From: Actinoallomurus sp050942425
Lineage (GTDB): Bacteria > Actinomycetota > Actinomycetes > Streptosporangiales > Streptosporangiaceae
DNA length: 64,000 bases
NCBI RefSeq assembly: GCF_050942425.1
Contig: NZ_CP192063.1
Coordinates: 1,302,001 to 1,366,000 of the forward strand
Reading direction: 5' to 3'
Below are positions 1 through 8,749 of the stretch, one piece after another. The notes under the pieces were generated by a model. It was not told the DNA's origin. It made no database searches and saw only the letters and a list, made by a program, of their open reading frames with translations. The stretch's first letter is position 1. Each line of letters starts with the position of its first letter. Made by a program: the position numbers and the translations under genes.

Positions 1-17
1 GCGAGCGACTGCGGCGG

Positions 18-2201
18 GTGATGCCGCGGTGGGACGACCGCAGGCGCATGACCCCCGACGAGTTCGCCGCGCACCTGGCGGACACCGGCCCGCGCTGGGA
101 ACTGCTGCGGGCGTTCCAGGAGGAATGGGGGTACGAGCCGCCCGGTGGCGAACCTCGCTGGCCGCGCTGGTCGGAGTCCGAACACGAGGCGTACGTCCGC
201 CGCCTCAAGACCGAGTGGACGGGCGAGGAGGACGACGAGTTCGCCCGCGTCGACCTGGCACTGCCGATCCCCGCGGCGCTGGACGAGTGGTGGGACCTGC
301 CGTTCAACTCCTTCACCTACCAGCCGCGCCTGTACTGGACGAACCCGGAGTGGCCGCCGACGGTACGTCCCGACCCCACCGGCTACGGCGTCTCGGACGG
401 GCTGCCGCCGGGCAACCCCTTCGTCGGGCCGGGCGACGACCACCGGGTCTGCGTGTTCAAGGCGGAGTATGAGTACTGCAACGAATGGGGGTACCTCGCC
501 GCCGACGCCGCCCTCGCCGATCCGAAGGTGCTGGTCAGTGACGAGGACGGCTGGGTCATGCAGTCCCGGTCGATCTCGGAGTTCTTCCTGCAGCTGGCCG
601 TGATGCGGTTGCCCTACCACTTCGGCTGGAGCGTGCGCCTTGGCGAGGTGGAGCCCGAGCTTGAGGACCGGATCCGGCGGACCTTCCCGGAACTGGGCCT
701 GCTGCCCTGGCGTGAACTCAGCACCCGGATCGTCGCCTACGGCGCACCCGACGCGATCATCTACCTCGACGGAGGGGGAGAGGCCGACTACCTCTTCATG
801 GTGTTCGCCCGGACCCGTACGGCCCTCGAGGACCTCGCCCGTACGCTCGGCGTCGACTGGAGCGACGACATCAAGTCCCCTCCAGCCGACGCACCGGATC
901 CCCAGGACAGCGCGGGACCACCGGCCCCCGAATCGCTGTCGCTCCGCCCGGGACAGTCCGACCCCGACGGGTGGTGGACCGTGGAGGCCGTCTCCGACCA
1001 GCCGCTGCCGTCCGCCGAGCCTGAGCTCCCGGCACCGCTGCGCGGCGCCGACCGACCGGCGGGCCTCACCACCTGGACCGCGGATCCGGACGCCGGCGTA
1101 GCGGCGGGGGACCAGGCAGGCGGCCTGCACGTCTGGCTGGCCACCCGTCCGGACGCCCCTGGCGCGGACGATCCGGCCCCCGGCGGCGCGGCTTCGGGCG
1201 AACGGAGTCCGGACGATGCGGCGTCGGGCGACGAGGCATTTCGCGATCCTGCTTCGGGTGCCTCTGGAACGGTCGACGCGGCTGTGGAGAACGCGGCACC
1301 GGGCGACTCTGCGCCGGACACCGGTGCGGAAGGCACGCCTTCGGAGGCGGTCCCGGTGCCTCCGCTTGTCCGTACGGCGCACAAGGCGGGGGTGACGGCG
1401 ATCGCCTGCCGGCGGTTCGACGGCTTCGGGGTCACGGTGGTGAGCGGGGACGAGACCGGGCTCGTGAAGGTGTGGCTGCCCGAGGAGGGTGGCTGGGGGC
1501 CGAAAGGGCTGGACCGTCAGGGCGGGCCGGTGGTCGCGGTCAGCGCCGAGCACCTGCCGACCGGACCCGCCTTCGCGGTGGCATGGCGCACCGGGATGGT
1601 ACGCCTGTGGGACATGCGCACCGCCCGCGTCGCGACCTTGGGCCTCGGGTTCGGCATCAAGACGCTGAGACTGGATCCGGGAGGGACCCTCACCGTCAGT
1701 GGTTCGACGGAGAGCGCCATCCTGCGCCTCGACGCCGATCTCCTGTGGCCGCAGCGGGAGCTGATTGAGCTGCTGGACCGGTTCGCCTGGGACCAGCTGG
1801 AGGGCGCGCGGGGGCCGGCCACCGAGTTCCCGGGCTGGATCCTCGCCGCGGCGTCCGCCGACGCCGAGGCCGCCGAGGCGGCACTGCCCGACCTGCGCGC
1901 CACTCTGTACGAGGAAGGGGCGGTCTTCCCGGTGACCGTCGCGGCCGGCTCGTACCTCGTGAAGCTCGCGGCGGATCCGAACAACCACGTCCGGCGTCCC
2001 CTGCTGGTCCTGCTGACCGAGATCGCGCGGGCCGCCGCCGTACCGGCCGATGAGGACTGGGCCGAGCACGTCCGCTCGACGATCGAGGAGTGCCTCCCTC
2101 TGGTGGCCGAACTGCTGGAGGACGCGGACCCGGGCGTTCGTGAGGCGGCGGAAGGGCTACTGGCGGAGTTCCCCGAAGAGGCGACGGGTCCATCTCGATA
2201 G
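18..2201 (+). CDS. WD40/HEAT-repeat-like large protein (possibly 5'-partial)
   Basis: A 727-residue acidic protein of unknown function. The N-terminal 260 residues are rich in Trp, Pro and acidic residues and match no family I can name. WD-type segments occur near residues 365-395 and 450-575 (GETGLVKVWL and GMVRLWDM strands). A low-complexity Ala/Ser/Gly/Asp/Pro linker of about 55 residues separates them. The last 100 residues have HEAT-like helices (ADPNNHVRRPLLVLL, ADPGVREAAEGLLAEF). This suggests a cytoplasmic scaffold. The frame is open to the left edge: GTG 18, ATG 21 and ATG 48 (MTPDEF) are all possible starts, none with a good ribosome binding site, so the true start may lie outside the window. 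Function unassigned. Confidence 0.7.
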   Translation: MMPRWDDRRRMTPDEFAAHLADTGPRWELLRAFQEEWGYEPPGGEPRWPRWSESEHEAYVRRLKTEWTGEEDDEFARVDLALPIPAALDEWWDLPFNSFTYQPRLYWTNPEWPPTVRPDPTGYGVSDGLPPGNPFVGPGDDHRVCVFKAEYEYCNEWGYLAADAALADPKVLVSDEDGWVMQSRSISEFFLQLAVMRLPYHFGWSVRLGEVEPELEDRIRRTFPELGLLPWRELSTRIVAYGAPDAIIYLDGGGEADYLFMVFARTRTALEDLARTLGVDWSDDIKSPPADAPDPQDSAGPPAPESLSLRPGQSDPDGWWTVEAVSDQPLPSAEPELPAPLRGADRPAGLTTWTADPDAGVAAGDQAGGLHVWLATRPDAPGADDPAPGGAASGERSPDDAASGDEAFRDPASGASGTVDAAVENAAPGDSAPDTGAEGTPSEAVPVPPLVRTAHKAGVTAIACRRFDGFGVTVVSGDETGLVKVWLPEEGGWGPKGLDRQGGPVVAVSAEHLPTGPAFAVAWRTGMVRLWDMRTARVATLGLGFGIKTLRLDPGGTLTVSGSTESAILRLDADLLWPQRELIELLDRFAWDQLEGARGPATEFPGWILAAASADAEAAEAALPDLRATLYEEGAVFPVTVAAGSYLVKLAADPNNHVRRPLLVLLTEIARAAAVPADEDWAEHVRSTIEECLPLVAELLEDADPGVREAAEGLLAEFPEEATGPSR

Positions 2202-2414
2202 AGCCGAAATCCCGGAAAGTGACGATCGCGTGAACCAGACGATCATGTCCGGCGTCTCCTTAGTGAAGGGATGTTTACGGTAAGCGCGAGCGCTCCGCCT
2301 CGGACCCACTTGGTGATCTCACGACATTCGCCCGAGATGGGTCGGCGGCGCGCTGGAGTGAGCGCCGGGCGTCCCTTACCGAATCTCACTGAGCGGTTCA
2401 CCGAAAGGGTGAAG

Positions 2415-3464
2415 ATGCGACGAATGCTCATGGGGGCCGGCGCGGCGGCGCTGGCCTTCGGAATCGGCGCCGGTACGGCGCATGCGGCCACTCCGGCCTG
2501 GCGGATCACCCAGGCCACGAAGCACGAGGGCATCAACGACCTGACCGTCGCGTCCACCGGCAGCAGTTGGGCGGTGGGCGAGCAGGACGTCAACGGGAAG
2601 AGCCGGCCGCTCATCCAGCACCTGTCCGGGACGACCTGGAAGGACGTGAAGCTGCCCGCGAGCTGGTCGATGTCGCTCAAGGTCATCGACGCGTCGTCGA
2701 GCAAGAACGTCTGGGCGTTCGGCGAAGATGGCTCGATCGTGCGCTGGAACGGCAAGAAGTGGACGCTGTCGAAGTTCACCGGCGGCTTCCACCCGACCGA
2801 CGCCGAGGCGATCAGTGCCTCCGATGTGTGGGCGGTCAACGGCGGCACGACGGCCCGGCACTGGAACGGCAAGAAGTGGGCGAGTGTGAAACTGCCCGCC
2901 CAGGTCGGCTCCATTCACGCGGTGTCCGCCAAGAACATCTGGGCGGCCGGGGCCATCGGCGCCACCAAAGGCGCGGTGATCCACTGGACCGGTAAGTCGT
3001 GGAAGGTCGCCAAGACCGTCACCCTGCCCAAGCCGAGTGCCGACGCGACCACGACCTTCATGGACGTCACCGTGTCGGGTAAGAGCGTCTGGGCGGTCGG
3101 CTCGCAGTCGTGGGAGTGCGGCGTGGACGGCGACGACACCTGCTACAAGCCGCTGGCGCTCCGGCTGACCGGCACGAAGGCCAAGACCTTCGTCGCCACG
3201 AAGGGCGTCGGCTACACCAAGGTGGCCGCCGACGGATCGGGCGGCGCGTGGATCCTGCAGGGCGGGTGGGACCCGACGTTCGTCCACGTCACGGGCGACA
3301 AGCTCACCTCCGCGGCCGCGCCGCGCCCGACCAACTACGACGTCAACCTGACCACGCTGGAGAACCGTCCGGGCACGAAGACCGTCTGGTCGGGCGGCGG
3401 ATCGTACCCGGAGGGCGACCCCGACGACCCGACCGGCTACGGCCTCTACCTCAGCGCCGGCTGA
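2415..3464 (+). CDS. secreted beta-propeller-like protein
   Basis: The protein is 349 residues. ATG 2415 is preferred because GAAAGGG lies just upstream and the N-terminus is a clean signal peptide (MRRMLMGAGAAALAFGIGAG, cleavage near AHA-ATP). An upstream in-frame GTG/TTG extension would bury that signal. The mature part repeats a motif of about 45 residues with VWA(F/V)G and HWNGKKW cores (for example VWAFGEDGSIVRWNGKKW), as in propeller or Kelch-like extracellular proteins of actinomycetes. No catalytic motif is visible. A bidirectional terminator follows. Extracellular binding or structural role is inferred from the signal and repeats only. Confidence 0.8.
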   Translation: MRRMLMGAGAAALAFGIGAGTAHAATPAWRITQATKHEGINDLTVASTGSSWAVGEQDVNGKSRPLIQHLSGTTWKDVKLPASWSMSLKVIDASSSKNVWAFGEDGSIVRWNGKKWTLSKFTGGFHPTDAEAISASDVWAVNGGTTARHWNGKKWASVKLPAQVGSIHAVSAKNIWAAGAIGATKGAVIHWTGKSWKVAKTVTLPKPSADATTTFMDVTVSGKSVWAVGSQSWECGVDGDDTCYKPLALRLTGTKAKTFVATKGVGYTKVAADGSGGAWILQGGWDPTFVHVTGDKLTSAAAPRPTNYDVNLTTLENRPGTKTVWSGGGSYPEGDPDDPTGYGLYLSAG

Positions 3465-3610
3465 GCGCCCGCTGAACGGCCGCGCGGGACGGTCATCACC
3501 TCGCAGGCCGATCGTTCACTGACCGGTCGCCTCGGCTGATCGTTCGGCCAGGTTCGGTCGATCGTTCACCGGTCGATCGGGCCGGCCGGTCATCCGCCGG
3601 CCGATTCTTC
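3465..3610. repeat. short GATCGTTC repeats in convergent spacer
   Basis: The spacer between the convergent genes holds three to four degenerate copies of GATCGTTC-like text mixed with GGTCG/CGGCC runs (near 3510, 3540 and 3560). They are short and irregular. No gene is seen. Confidence 0.4.
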
Positions 3611-3644
3611 GTACGGGCCTGGGACCCACGTCCCGGGCCCGTAC
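3611..3644. terminator. bidirectional hairpin terminator
   Basis: GTACGGGCCTGGGAC pairs with GTCCCGGGCCCGTAC over 15 positions (one wobble) around a 4-nt loop. It sits between the 3' ends of a plus-strand gene and the minus-strand MarR gene, so it can serve both. Confidence 0.75.
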
Positions 3645-3659
3645 GTCGTCCAGCCCCGT

Positions 3660-4082
3660 TCAGTGGTCCGCGAGCCGACCCAGGAGCGGGATCGCGCCGG
3701 CCAGGGCGCGCTGTTCTTCGGGGCTGAGCTCACTGCCGATCGCCTCGGCCAGCCAGCCGGCCCTCCTGGTCCGCTGGCTCTGCAGCGCGGCGCGTCCCGC
3801 GTCGGTGATGCCGAGCAGATTCTTGCGGCGGTCGTGCGGGTGCGGCCCGGAGGAGATCAGCTCGAGGGAGATGAGCTGCCCGACGGTACGCGCCATCGAC
3901 TGGTGCCGTACGTGCTGCCGGTCGGCCAGTTCGCTGGTGCTCATGGGGCCTTCCCGGTCGAGGTTGCCGAGGACGGCCGCCTGCCCGGCGGGCAGGTCCG
4001 TCCGGTCGCGGGCCCGCCGCACCAACCGTCCGATGACCAGCCGTAGTTCGCGGGCGATTTCGTCGACGTCCACCTCGCTCAC
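3660..4082 (-). CDS. MarR-family transcriptional regulator
   Basis: A 140-residue winged-helix repressor with the usual MarR size. The DNA-binding region is near residues 50-95 (MSTSELADRQHVRHQSMARTVGQL, then DRRKNLLGITDAGRAAL wing). It starts at GTG 4082; a TAGAGT hexamer lies exactly 6 nt before it and no Shine-Dalgarno is present, so the transcript is probably leaderless. The gene is divergent from a metallo-beta-lactamase-fold hydrolase. Two identical-architecture palindromes lie between them, the first overlapping this gene's own -10, which predicts autorepression. Ligand unknown. Confidence 0.9.
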   Translation of the reverse strand: MSEVDVDEIARELRLVIGRLVRRARDRTDLPAGQAAVLGNLDREGPMSTSELADRQHVRHQSMARTVGQLISLELISSGPHPHDRRKNLLGITDAGRAALQSQRTRRAGWLAEAIGSELSPEEQRALAGAIPLLGRLADH

Positions 4083-4088
4083 ACGGGG

Positions 4089-4094
4089 ACTCTA
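4089..4094 (-). promoter_or_regulatory. -10 hexamer of leaderless marR
   Basis: TAGAGT on the minus strand, 6 nt before GTG 4082. It overlaps the first TACAG-N5-CTGTA operator. Confidence 0.55.
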
Positions 4095-4137
4095 CAGCCT
4101 TGCTGTATATTCGGCGGAGATATACAGCCAAACTGTA
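4093..4137. promoter_or_regulatory. twin MarR operators TACAG-N5-CTGTA
   Basis: Two perfect inverted repeats, TACAGCCTTGCTGTA (4093-4107) and TACAGCCAAACTGTA (4123-4137). Their centres are 30 bp apart, about three helical turns. They fill the short space between the divergent MarR and hydrolase genes and are the likely MarR binding sites. The half-site agreement is seen directly; binding is inferred. Confidence 0.8.
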
Positions 4138-4164
4138 CAAATTCGGAGTGAGGGGACGTCGGGC

Positions 4165-4803
4165 ATGAAGCTGACGAAGCTGGGACACGCCTGCATCAGG
4201 CTGGAGAAGGACGGCACGACGCTGGTGGTGGACCCCGGCGGCCTGACCGGGCCGGGAGCGTTGGAGGGCGCCGACGCGGTGCTCGTCACCCACGAGCACT
4301 TCGATCACTTCGACGAGGGCGCGCTCCGCGCCGCGCTCGACGCGTCGCCGGGACTCCGCGTCTGGACCAACAGCGCCACCGCCGCCAAGCTCGAAGGACT
4401 GGGCGGCCGGGTCACGGCCGTCGGTCACGGTGACGCCTTCGACATCGACGGCATCGGCGTGGAGGTGTACGGGGAGTGGCACGCGGTCATCCATCCGGAC
4501 ATCCCGCGTATCGGCAACGTCGGGTTCCTCGTCGACGGGAAGATCTTCCACCCGGGTGACGCCTTCACCGTGCCGGAGCGGACGGTCGACACCCTCATGG
4601 TGCCGATCAGCGGCCCTTGGCAGAAGCCCGCCGAGGCCATCGACTACGTCCGCGCCGTCAAGCCGGCCCGCGCCTTCTCCGTGCACGACGAGATCCTCAG
4701 CGAGGTCGGCAAGACGCTCGTGAACGGCCTCCTCGGTGAGAACGGTCCGGGCACCGGCGCCGCGTACGACCGGCTCTCACCGGACGACGTCGTCGAACTC
4801 TGA
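4165..4803 (+). CDS. metallo-beta-lactamase-fold hydrolase (UlaG/YtkL-like)
   Basis: A 212-residue cytoplasmic metal-dependent hydrolase. It begins MKLTKLGHACIRLE and carries the metal-binding HxHxDH motif as THEHFDHFDEG near residues 45-55. Later metal-ligand regions are EWHAVIHPD, HPGDAF and SVHDE near the C-terminus. These are the signature of the UPF0173/UlaG-like branch of the fold. ATG 4165 follows GGAGTGAGGGG at a long spacing. It is divergently transcribed from a MarR regulator with two operators in the promoter, so it is probably derepressed by that regulator's ligand. Substrate unknown. A terminator follows directly. Confidence 0.88.
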   Translation: MKLTKLGHACIRLEKDGTTLVVDPGGLTGPGALEGADAVLVTHEHFDHFDEGALRAALDASPGLRVWTNSATAAKLEGLGGRVTAVGHGDAFDIDGIGVEVYGEWHAVIHPDIPRIGNVGFLVDGKIFHPGDAFTVPERTVDTLMVPISGPWQKPAEAIDYVRAVKPARAFSVHDEILSEVGKTLVNGLLGENGPGTGAAYDRLSPDDVVEL

Positions 4804-4811
4804 TGCGGGCG

Positions 4812-4838
4812 GCGGGGACGCCTCGGGGGCGTCCCCGC
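4812..4838 (+). terminator. hairpin terminator after MBL hydrolase
   Basis: GCGGGGACGCC and GGCGTCCCCGC form a perfect 11-bp stem with a 5-nt loop, 9 nt after the stop codon. No T-run follows, as is common in high-GC actinobacteria. Confidence 0.75.
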
Positions 4839-4887
4839 TGTCACCATGGGGCAACATTGCCGATGCCGAACGCGACTGTTGCGATCG

Positions 4888-4909
4888 GTTCACTCTTTGT
4901 TAAGCGCAC
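4888..4909 (+). promoter_or_regulatory. candidate PHO box (two 11-nt repeats)
   Basis: GTTCACTCTTT followed directly by GTTAAGCGCAC. The 11-nt period and the GTTCAC start match the direct-repeat units bound by PhoP in Streptomyces; the second unit is weaker. It lies about 50 bp upstream of a phosphate permease gene, where PhoP control is expected. Confidence 0.45.
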
Positions 4910-4957
4910 CAAAATAGGATTTTGGGGGTAAACGCCGCCGCTCAGATTGCGGGATCA

Positions 4958-6100
<1,143 letters not shown>

Positions 6101-6114
6101 GAGGGAGTACGTCG

Positions 6115-6354
6115 ATGGACATCAAGTGGAACGCCCTCGGCGAGGTGGCCGCGGTCGCCTTCGCCGTCGGAGTGGCGATCGTAGTGATCTTCGCGGTCGG
6201 CATCCTCGCGTGGTCGTCACGCTCGCCCGAGGGTGCCCACCACGGCCGGGGGGAAAGCACGACGTTGGCGACAGTGGGGGCGGGCCTGTGCTTCCTCGCC
6301 TGCGCGGTGATCGTCGGCTACGGCATCTATCTGATCGTCCCGCAGTTCCACTGA
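6115..6354 (+). CDS. small two-helix membrane protein beside pit
   Basis: A 79-residue protein with two membrane segments (VAAVAFAVGVAIVVIFAVGILAW and LATVGAGLCFLACAVIVGYGIYLIV) joined by a polar His/Gly/Arg loop. ATG 6115 follows GAGGGAG at normal spacing. It is 14 bp after the phosphate permease and surely co-transcribed. This position and topology recur in actinomycetes, which suggests an accessory role in phosphate transport, but no domain proves it. Confidence 0.75.
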   Translation: MDIKWNALGEVAAVAFAVGVAIVVIFAVGILAWSSRSPEGAHHGRGESTTLATVGAGLCFLACAVIVGYGIYLIVPQFH

Positions 6355-6367
6355 TCCGGCCTCGTCA

Positions 6368-6400
6368 GCGGCGCGGCGGCCCGGTCAGGTCCCGCGCCGC
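6368..6400 (+). terminator. weak hairpin after pit operon
   Basis: GCGGCGC (6368-6374) can pair with GCGCCGC (6394-6400) 13 nt after the stop codon. The stem is only 7 bp, so confidence is limited. Confidence 0.4.
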
Positions 6401-6417
6401 CCCGCAGGCCGGCGGTC

Positions 6418-6551
6418 CGGGGCGTCGGCGTCCTGGAGGAGGTGCTCGTCGGCGAGGTCGAGGACATCGCCGGGCGTACGTGTTCCTCATGACGAAGCCG
6501 TTCGCCACCGGAACCGTCCTCACCGTCGACGGCGGGAGCGTCCTCGTCTGA
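6418..6551 (+). pseudogene. 3' remnant of a short-chain dehydrogenase gene
   Basis: One frame reads VLVGEVEDIA and, after a one-frame shift near 6470, the next reads AYVFLMTKPFATGTVLTVDGG and ends SVLV at TGA 6549-6551. Together these are the typical C-terminus of a classical SDR (G-x-P/V-EDIA, then ATGxVLTVDGG). The first 200 codons are missing and a frameshift separates the two halves. It overlaps the 3' end of the opposite-strand membrane gene. Confidence 0.7.
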
Positions 6552-6936
6552 GCCGGACCACCGTGGCGACGGCGCCCGCCAGGCCGATCACGCCCACGAC
6601 GACGGCCAGGTGGACGCCGTACGCCTGGGGGAGCCGCGAGGGATTACCGGCCTGGCGGCCGAGCCCGAGGACCATCGGCAGCGCCACGGCCGAGACCGAG
6701 CCCGCGAGGATCAACGAGACCCGGACCGGTCCGCGGTACGGCCCGGGGATCCGCCCCGTCAGCGCCGCCGCCGCGAGCAGCAGCGGGGCCAGCAGCAGGT
6801 CGTGGGCGAGGGCCGCGCCCACGAACCAGACGAACCAGCCCGCCGGGTGCGTATCGGCGGCGTCCGCGAGCAGCCCGACGCCGCCGACGCCGATCAGCGC
6901 CGCGCCGAGGCCGTAGACGACGAGCCGGCCCTTCAC
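6520..6936 (-). CDS. four-helix membrane protein of oxidoreductase operon
   Basis: A 138-residue membrane protein with four hydrophobic helices (GRLVVYGLGAALIGVGGVGLL, WFVWFVGAALAHDLLLAPLLL, RVSLILAGSVSAVALPMVLGL and VHLAVVVGVIGLAGAVATVV) and a very basic tail. It starts at GTG 6936, which overlaps the stop of the upstream molybdopterin oxidoreductase gene (GTGA), so the two are translationally coupled. No family function is known to me; a partner of the membrane oxidoreductase is a reasonable guess. Confidence 0.75.
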   Translation of the reverse strand: MKGRLVVYGLGAALIGVGGVGLLADAADTHPAGWFVWFVGAALAHDLLLAPLLLAAAALTGRIPGPYRGPVRVSLILAGSVSAVALPMVLGLGRQAGNPSRLPQAYGVHLAVVVGVIGLAGAVATVVRLRRGRSRRRR

Positions 6937-8165
6937 GACCGGCTCACCACCAGCCGGGCGATCCACTTGGTCTGCAGCACGCCGGGACGGTCGGGCGCGA
7001 TCAGGCGGCACGGGTACCCGTGATCGAGCGACAGCGGCTCGCCGTTCAGATCCAGGGCGAGGAGCGTGAGCTCGTCGTGCCAGTGCGGAGGGTCCACCTC
7101 CGAGGTCCGGTATCGCCCGCGCGCCTCCAGCGACTCCACCCGTACGCGGGCGTCCGCGTCGACGCCCGCCGCGTGGAGGACGTCACGGAGCCGGACGCCC
7201 GCCCAGGTCGCCTCCGCGCTCCAGCCCTCGACACAGGCGATCGGCAGGCGTACGACATGGCGGGGCATGGCCCGCAGATCGGCGAGGGAGAGGGACAGTT
7301 CGCGCGTCACGTCACCGGTGACGGCGAGCCGCCAGGCCGGATCCCGGGTGACGCCGGCGGCCGCCGCGGTCTTGTTCACCGGCAGGCGTTGCGGTCCCAC
7401 CCCCGGCCGGCGCGGGGCCAGCAGCGCCAGCCCGCCGAGCGGCGTGAACGTCTCCCCGACGGTCACCAGCCCGACCAGGCCACACGCCCCCGCGACGGTC
7501 GCGAGCACGCCCCGGCGGGACGGCCCCACCGGACGGGCGGCCGGCGCCTTGGTGCCCCACAGGCCGCGCACCTTGGCCCACTGGTTCGCGACGTGGATGA
7601 GGAGCGCACCGTAGACGATGTAGGCCGTCCAGTAGTGCGCCGCCGGGAAGAAGAACGGGAACGGATAGAAGTACGCGATATTGAACAGCCCGGTCACCAG
7701 CTGGAACAGCGCGCCGGCGACCAACGGGAAGACCAGCGCCCGTTCGACCGCGTGTCCCGCCGAGCGCACCGGCGGCCACTGCCACAGCTTCGGATAGACC
7801 GTCCACAGCTTGGCGAGCAGCAGCGGGATCGTGGCCAGGCCGCCGATCACGTGCAGGCCCTGTGTAAGGCGGTAGAGGCCGACCGGCCGGGACGGCCAGA
7901 CCGCCCATCCCGGCGGGTGCTGCATGAAGTGACTGATCAGCCCGGTGACGAATGCCACGGTGAAACTCACACCTAGCCCGATACCGAGCCACGCGGCCGT
8001 ACGCTCGTCGCCGGCCCTCCCACCGAGCCGCCGGAATGCGCCGAGTCGCTGGAATGCGCCGAGTCGCTGGAATGCGCGGAGCCGTGGGAACGCGCCCAAC
8101 CGTCGGAGCCTGCCGAACCGGCGGAACGCGGCGATCAGCCGGTCGGGGCGAGGTCCGCGAACCAT
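6933..8165 (-). CDS. membrane-anchored molybdopterin-dependent oxidoreductase
   Basis: A fusion of about 410 residues. Residues 55-210 form a cytochrome-b-like membrane domain with four helices and possible haem histidines (LISHFMQH, GLHVIGG, AAHYW, LLIHVANQW). Another hydrophobic segment follows (GVLATVAGACGLVGLV). The C-terminal 170 residues are a SUOX/YedY-type molybdopterin domain with the molybdenum-ligand Cys in VRLPIACVEGWS and a typical LDHGYPCRLIAPDRPG end. The start ATG 8165 lies inside the upstream methyltransferase gene (31-bp overlap). Residues 9-44 are a repetitive RLGAFQ tract made by an 18-bp tandem repeat. The likely role is transfer of electrons to or from a sugar or envelope substrate; the substrate is unknown. 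Confidence 0.85.
   Translation of the reverse strand: MVRGPRPDRLIAAFRRFGRLRRLGAFPRLRAFQRLGAFQRLGAFRRLGGRAGDERTAAWLGIGLGVSFTVAFVTGLISHFMQHPPGWAVWPSRPVGLYRLTQGLHVIGGLATIPLLLAKLWTVYPKLWQWPPVRSAGHAVERALVFPLVAGALFQLVTGLFNIAYFYPFPFFFPAAHYWTAYIVYGALLIHVANQWAKVRGLWGTKAPAARPVGPSRRGVLATVAGACGLVGLVTVGETFTPLGGLALLAPRRPGVGPQRLPVNKTAAAAGVTRDPAWRLAVTGDVTRELSLSLADLRAMPRHVVRLPIACVEGWSAEATWAGVRLRDVLHAAGVDADARVRVESLEARGRYRTSEVDPPHWHDELTLLALDLNGEPLSLDHGYPCRLIAPDRPGVLQTKWIARLVVSRS
8034..8141. repeat. 18-bp in-frame tandem repeat, six units
   Basis: Units start at 8034, 8052, 8070, 8088, 8106 and 8124. The first two are identical (GAATGCGCCGAGTCGCTG) and the rest progressively degenerate. Read on the minus strand they give hexapeptides such as RLGAFQ near the N-terminus of the oxidoreductase. 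The last unit covers the methyltransferase stop codon. Confidence 0.9.
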
Positions 8166-8749
8166 CGCTCGGCCTCCGTCCAGACCTCGGCGACGCGCAG
8201 CCCGGCCTGCTCCGCGTACCCGCCGATCGCGTCCCGCCCGACGTGCGCCCAGCGGAACCAGCCGCTCGCCCGCCGCCCGTCGCGCAGCCGTATCCATTCG
8301 GTGCGCGTCACCGAATGCAACTCGACAACGGCCCGGCCGCCCCGGTGCAGCAGCGCCTCGACACGGTGCAGCAGCACCACCGGGTCGCCGCCGATGCCGA
8401 TGTTGCCGTCGGCCAGCAGCACCGTCTCCCAGCGTCCGGCACCCGGGACGTGGTCGAACACGTCGCGGACCAGGGCCAGCCCGCCCGCCGCACGCGTCAT
8501 CTCCACGGCGTACGGAGTGACGTCGATGCCCAGTGCCGGCAGGCCACGCTCGGCGAGCGCGACGGTGAGCCGCCCGGGACCGGACCCCACGTCGAGGGTC
8601 GGCCCGGCGCAGCGGTCAAGCAGCGCGTCGTCGCCCGGCCGCCCGTCGCACCACTGGTCCACGGGCAGTCGCTCACGCCGCCCGTCGGCGTGCTCGATCT
8701 CCACCGCCCCGAGCCCGGCGAGCGAACCCTCGTACAAGCCGCCGATCAC
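8135..8749 (-). CDS. SAM-dependent methyltransferase (class I)
   Basis: A 204-residue soluble methyltransferase with the Rossmann motif I LDVGSGPGRLTVALAERG near residues 50-67, an acidic motif II (GIDVTPYAVEMT), and LLADGNIGIGGDP for motif IV. The start GTG 8749 overlaps the stop of the DUF2064 gene by 4 bp (GTGA). Its 3' end overlaps the oxidoreductase gene by 31 bp. The context (glycosyltransferase, CofC-like protein, oxidoreductase) suggests it methylates a sugar or lipid intermediate; the acceptor is not visible in the sequence. Confidence 0.85.
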   Translation of the reverse strand: MIGGLYEGSLAGLGAVEIEHADGRRERLPVDQWCDGRPGDDALLDRCAGPTLDVGSGPGRLTVALAERGLPALGIDVTPYAVEMTRAAGGLALVRDVFDHVPGAGRWETVLLADGNIGIGGDPVVLLHRVEALLHRGGRAVVELHSVTRTEWIRLRDGRRASGWFRWAHVGRDAIGGYAEQAGLRVAEVWTEAERWFADLAPTG

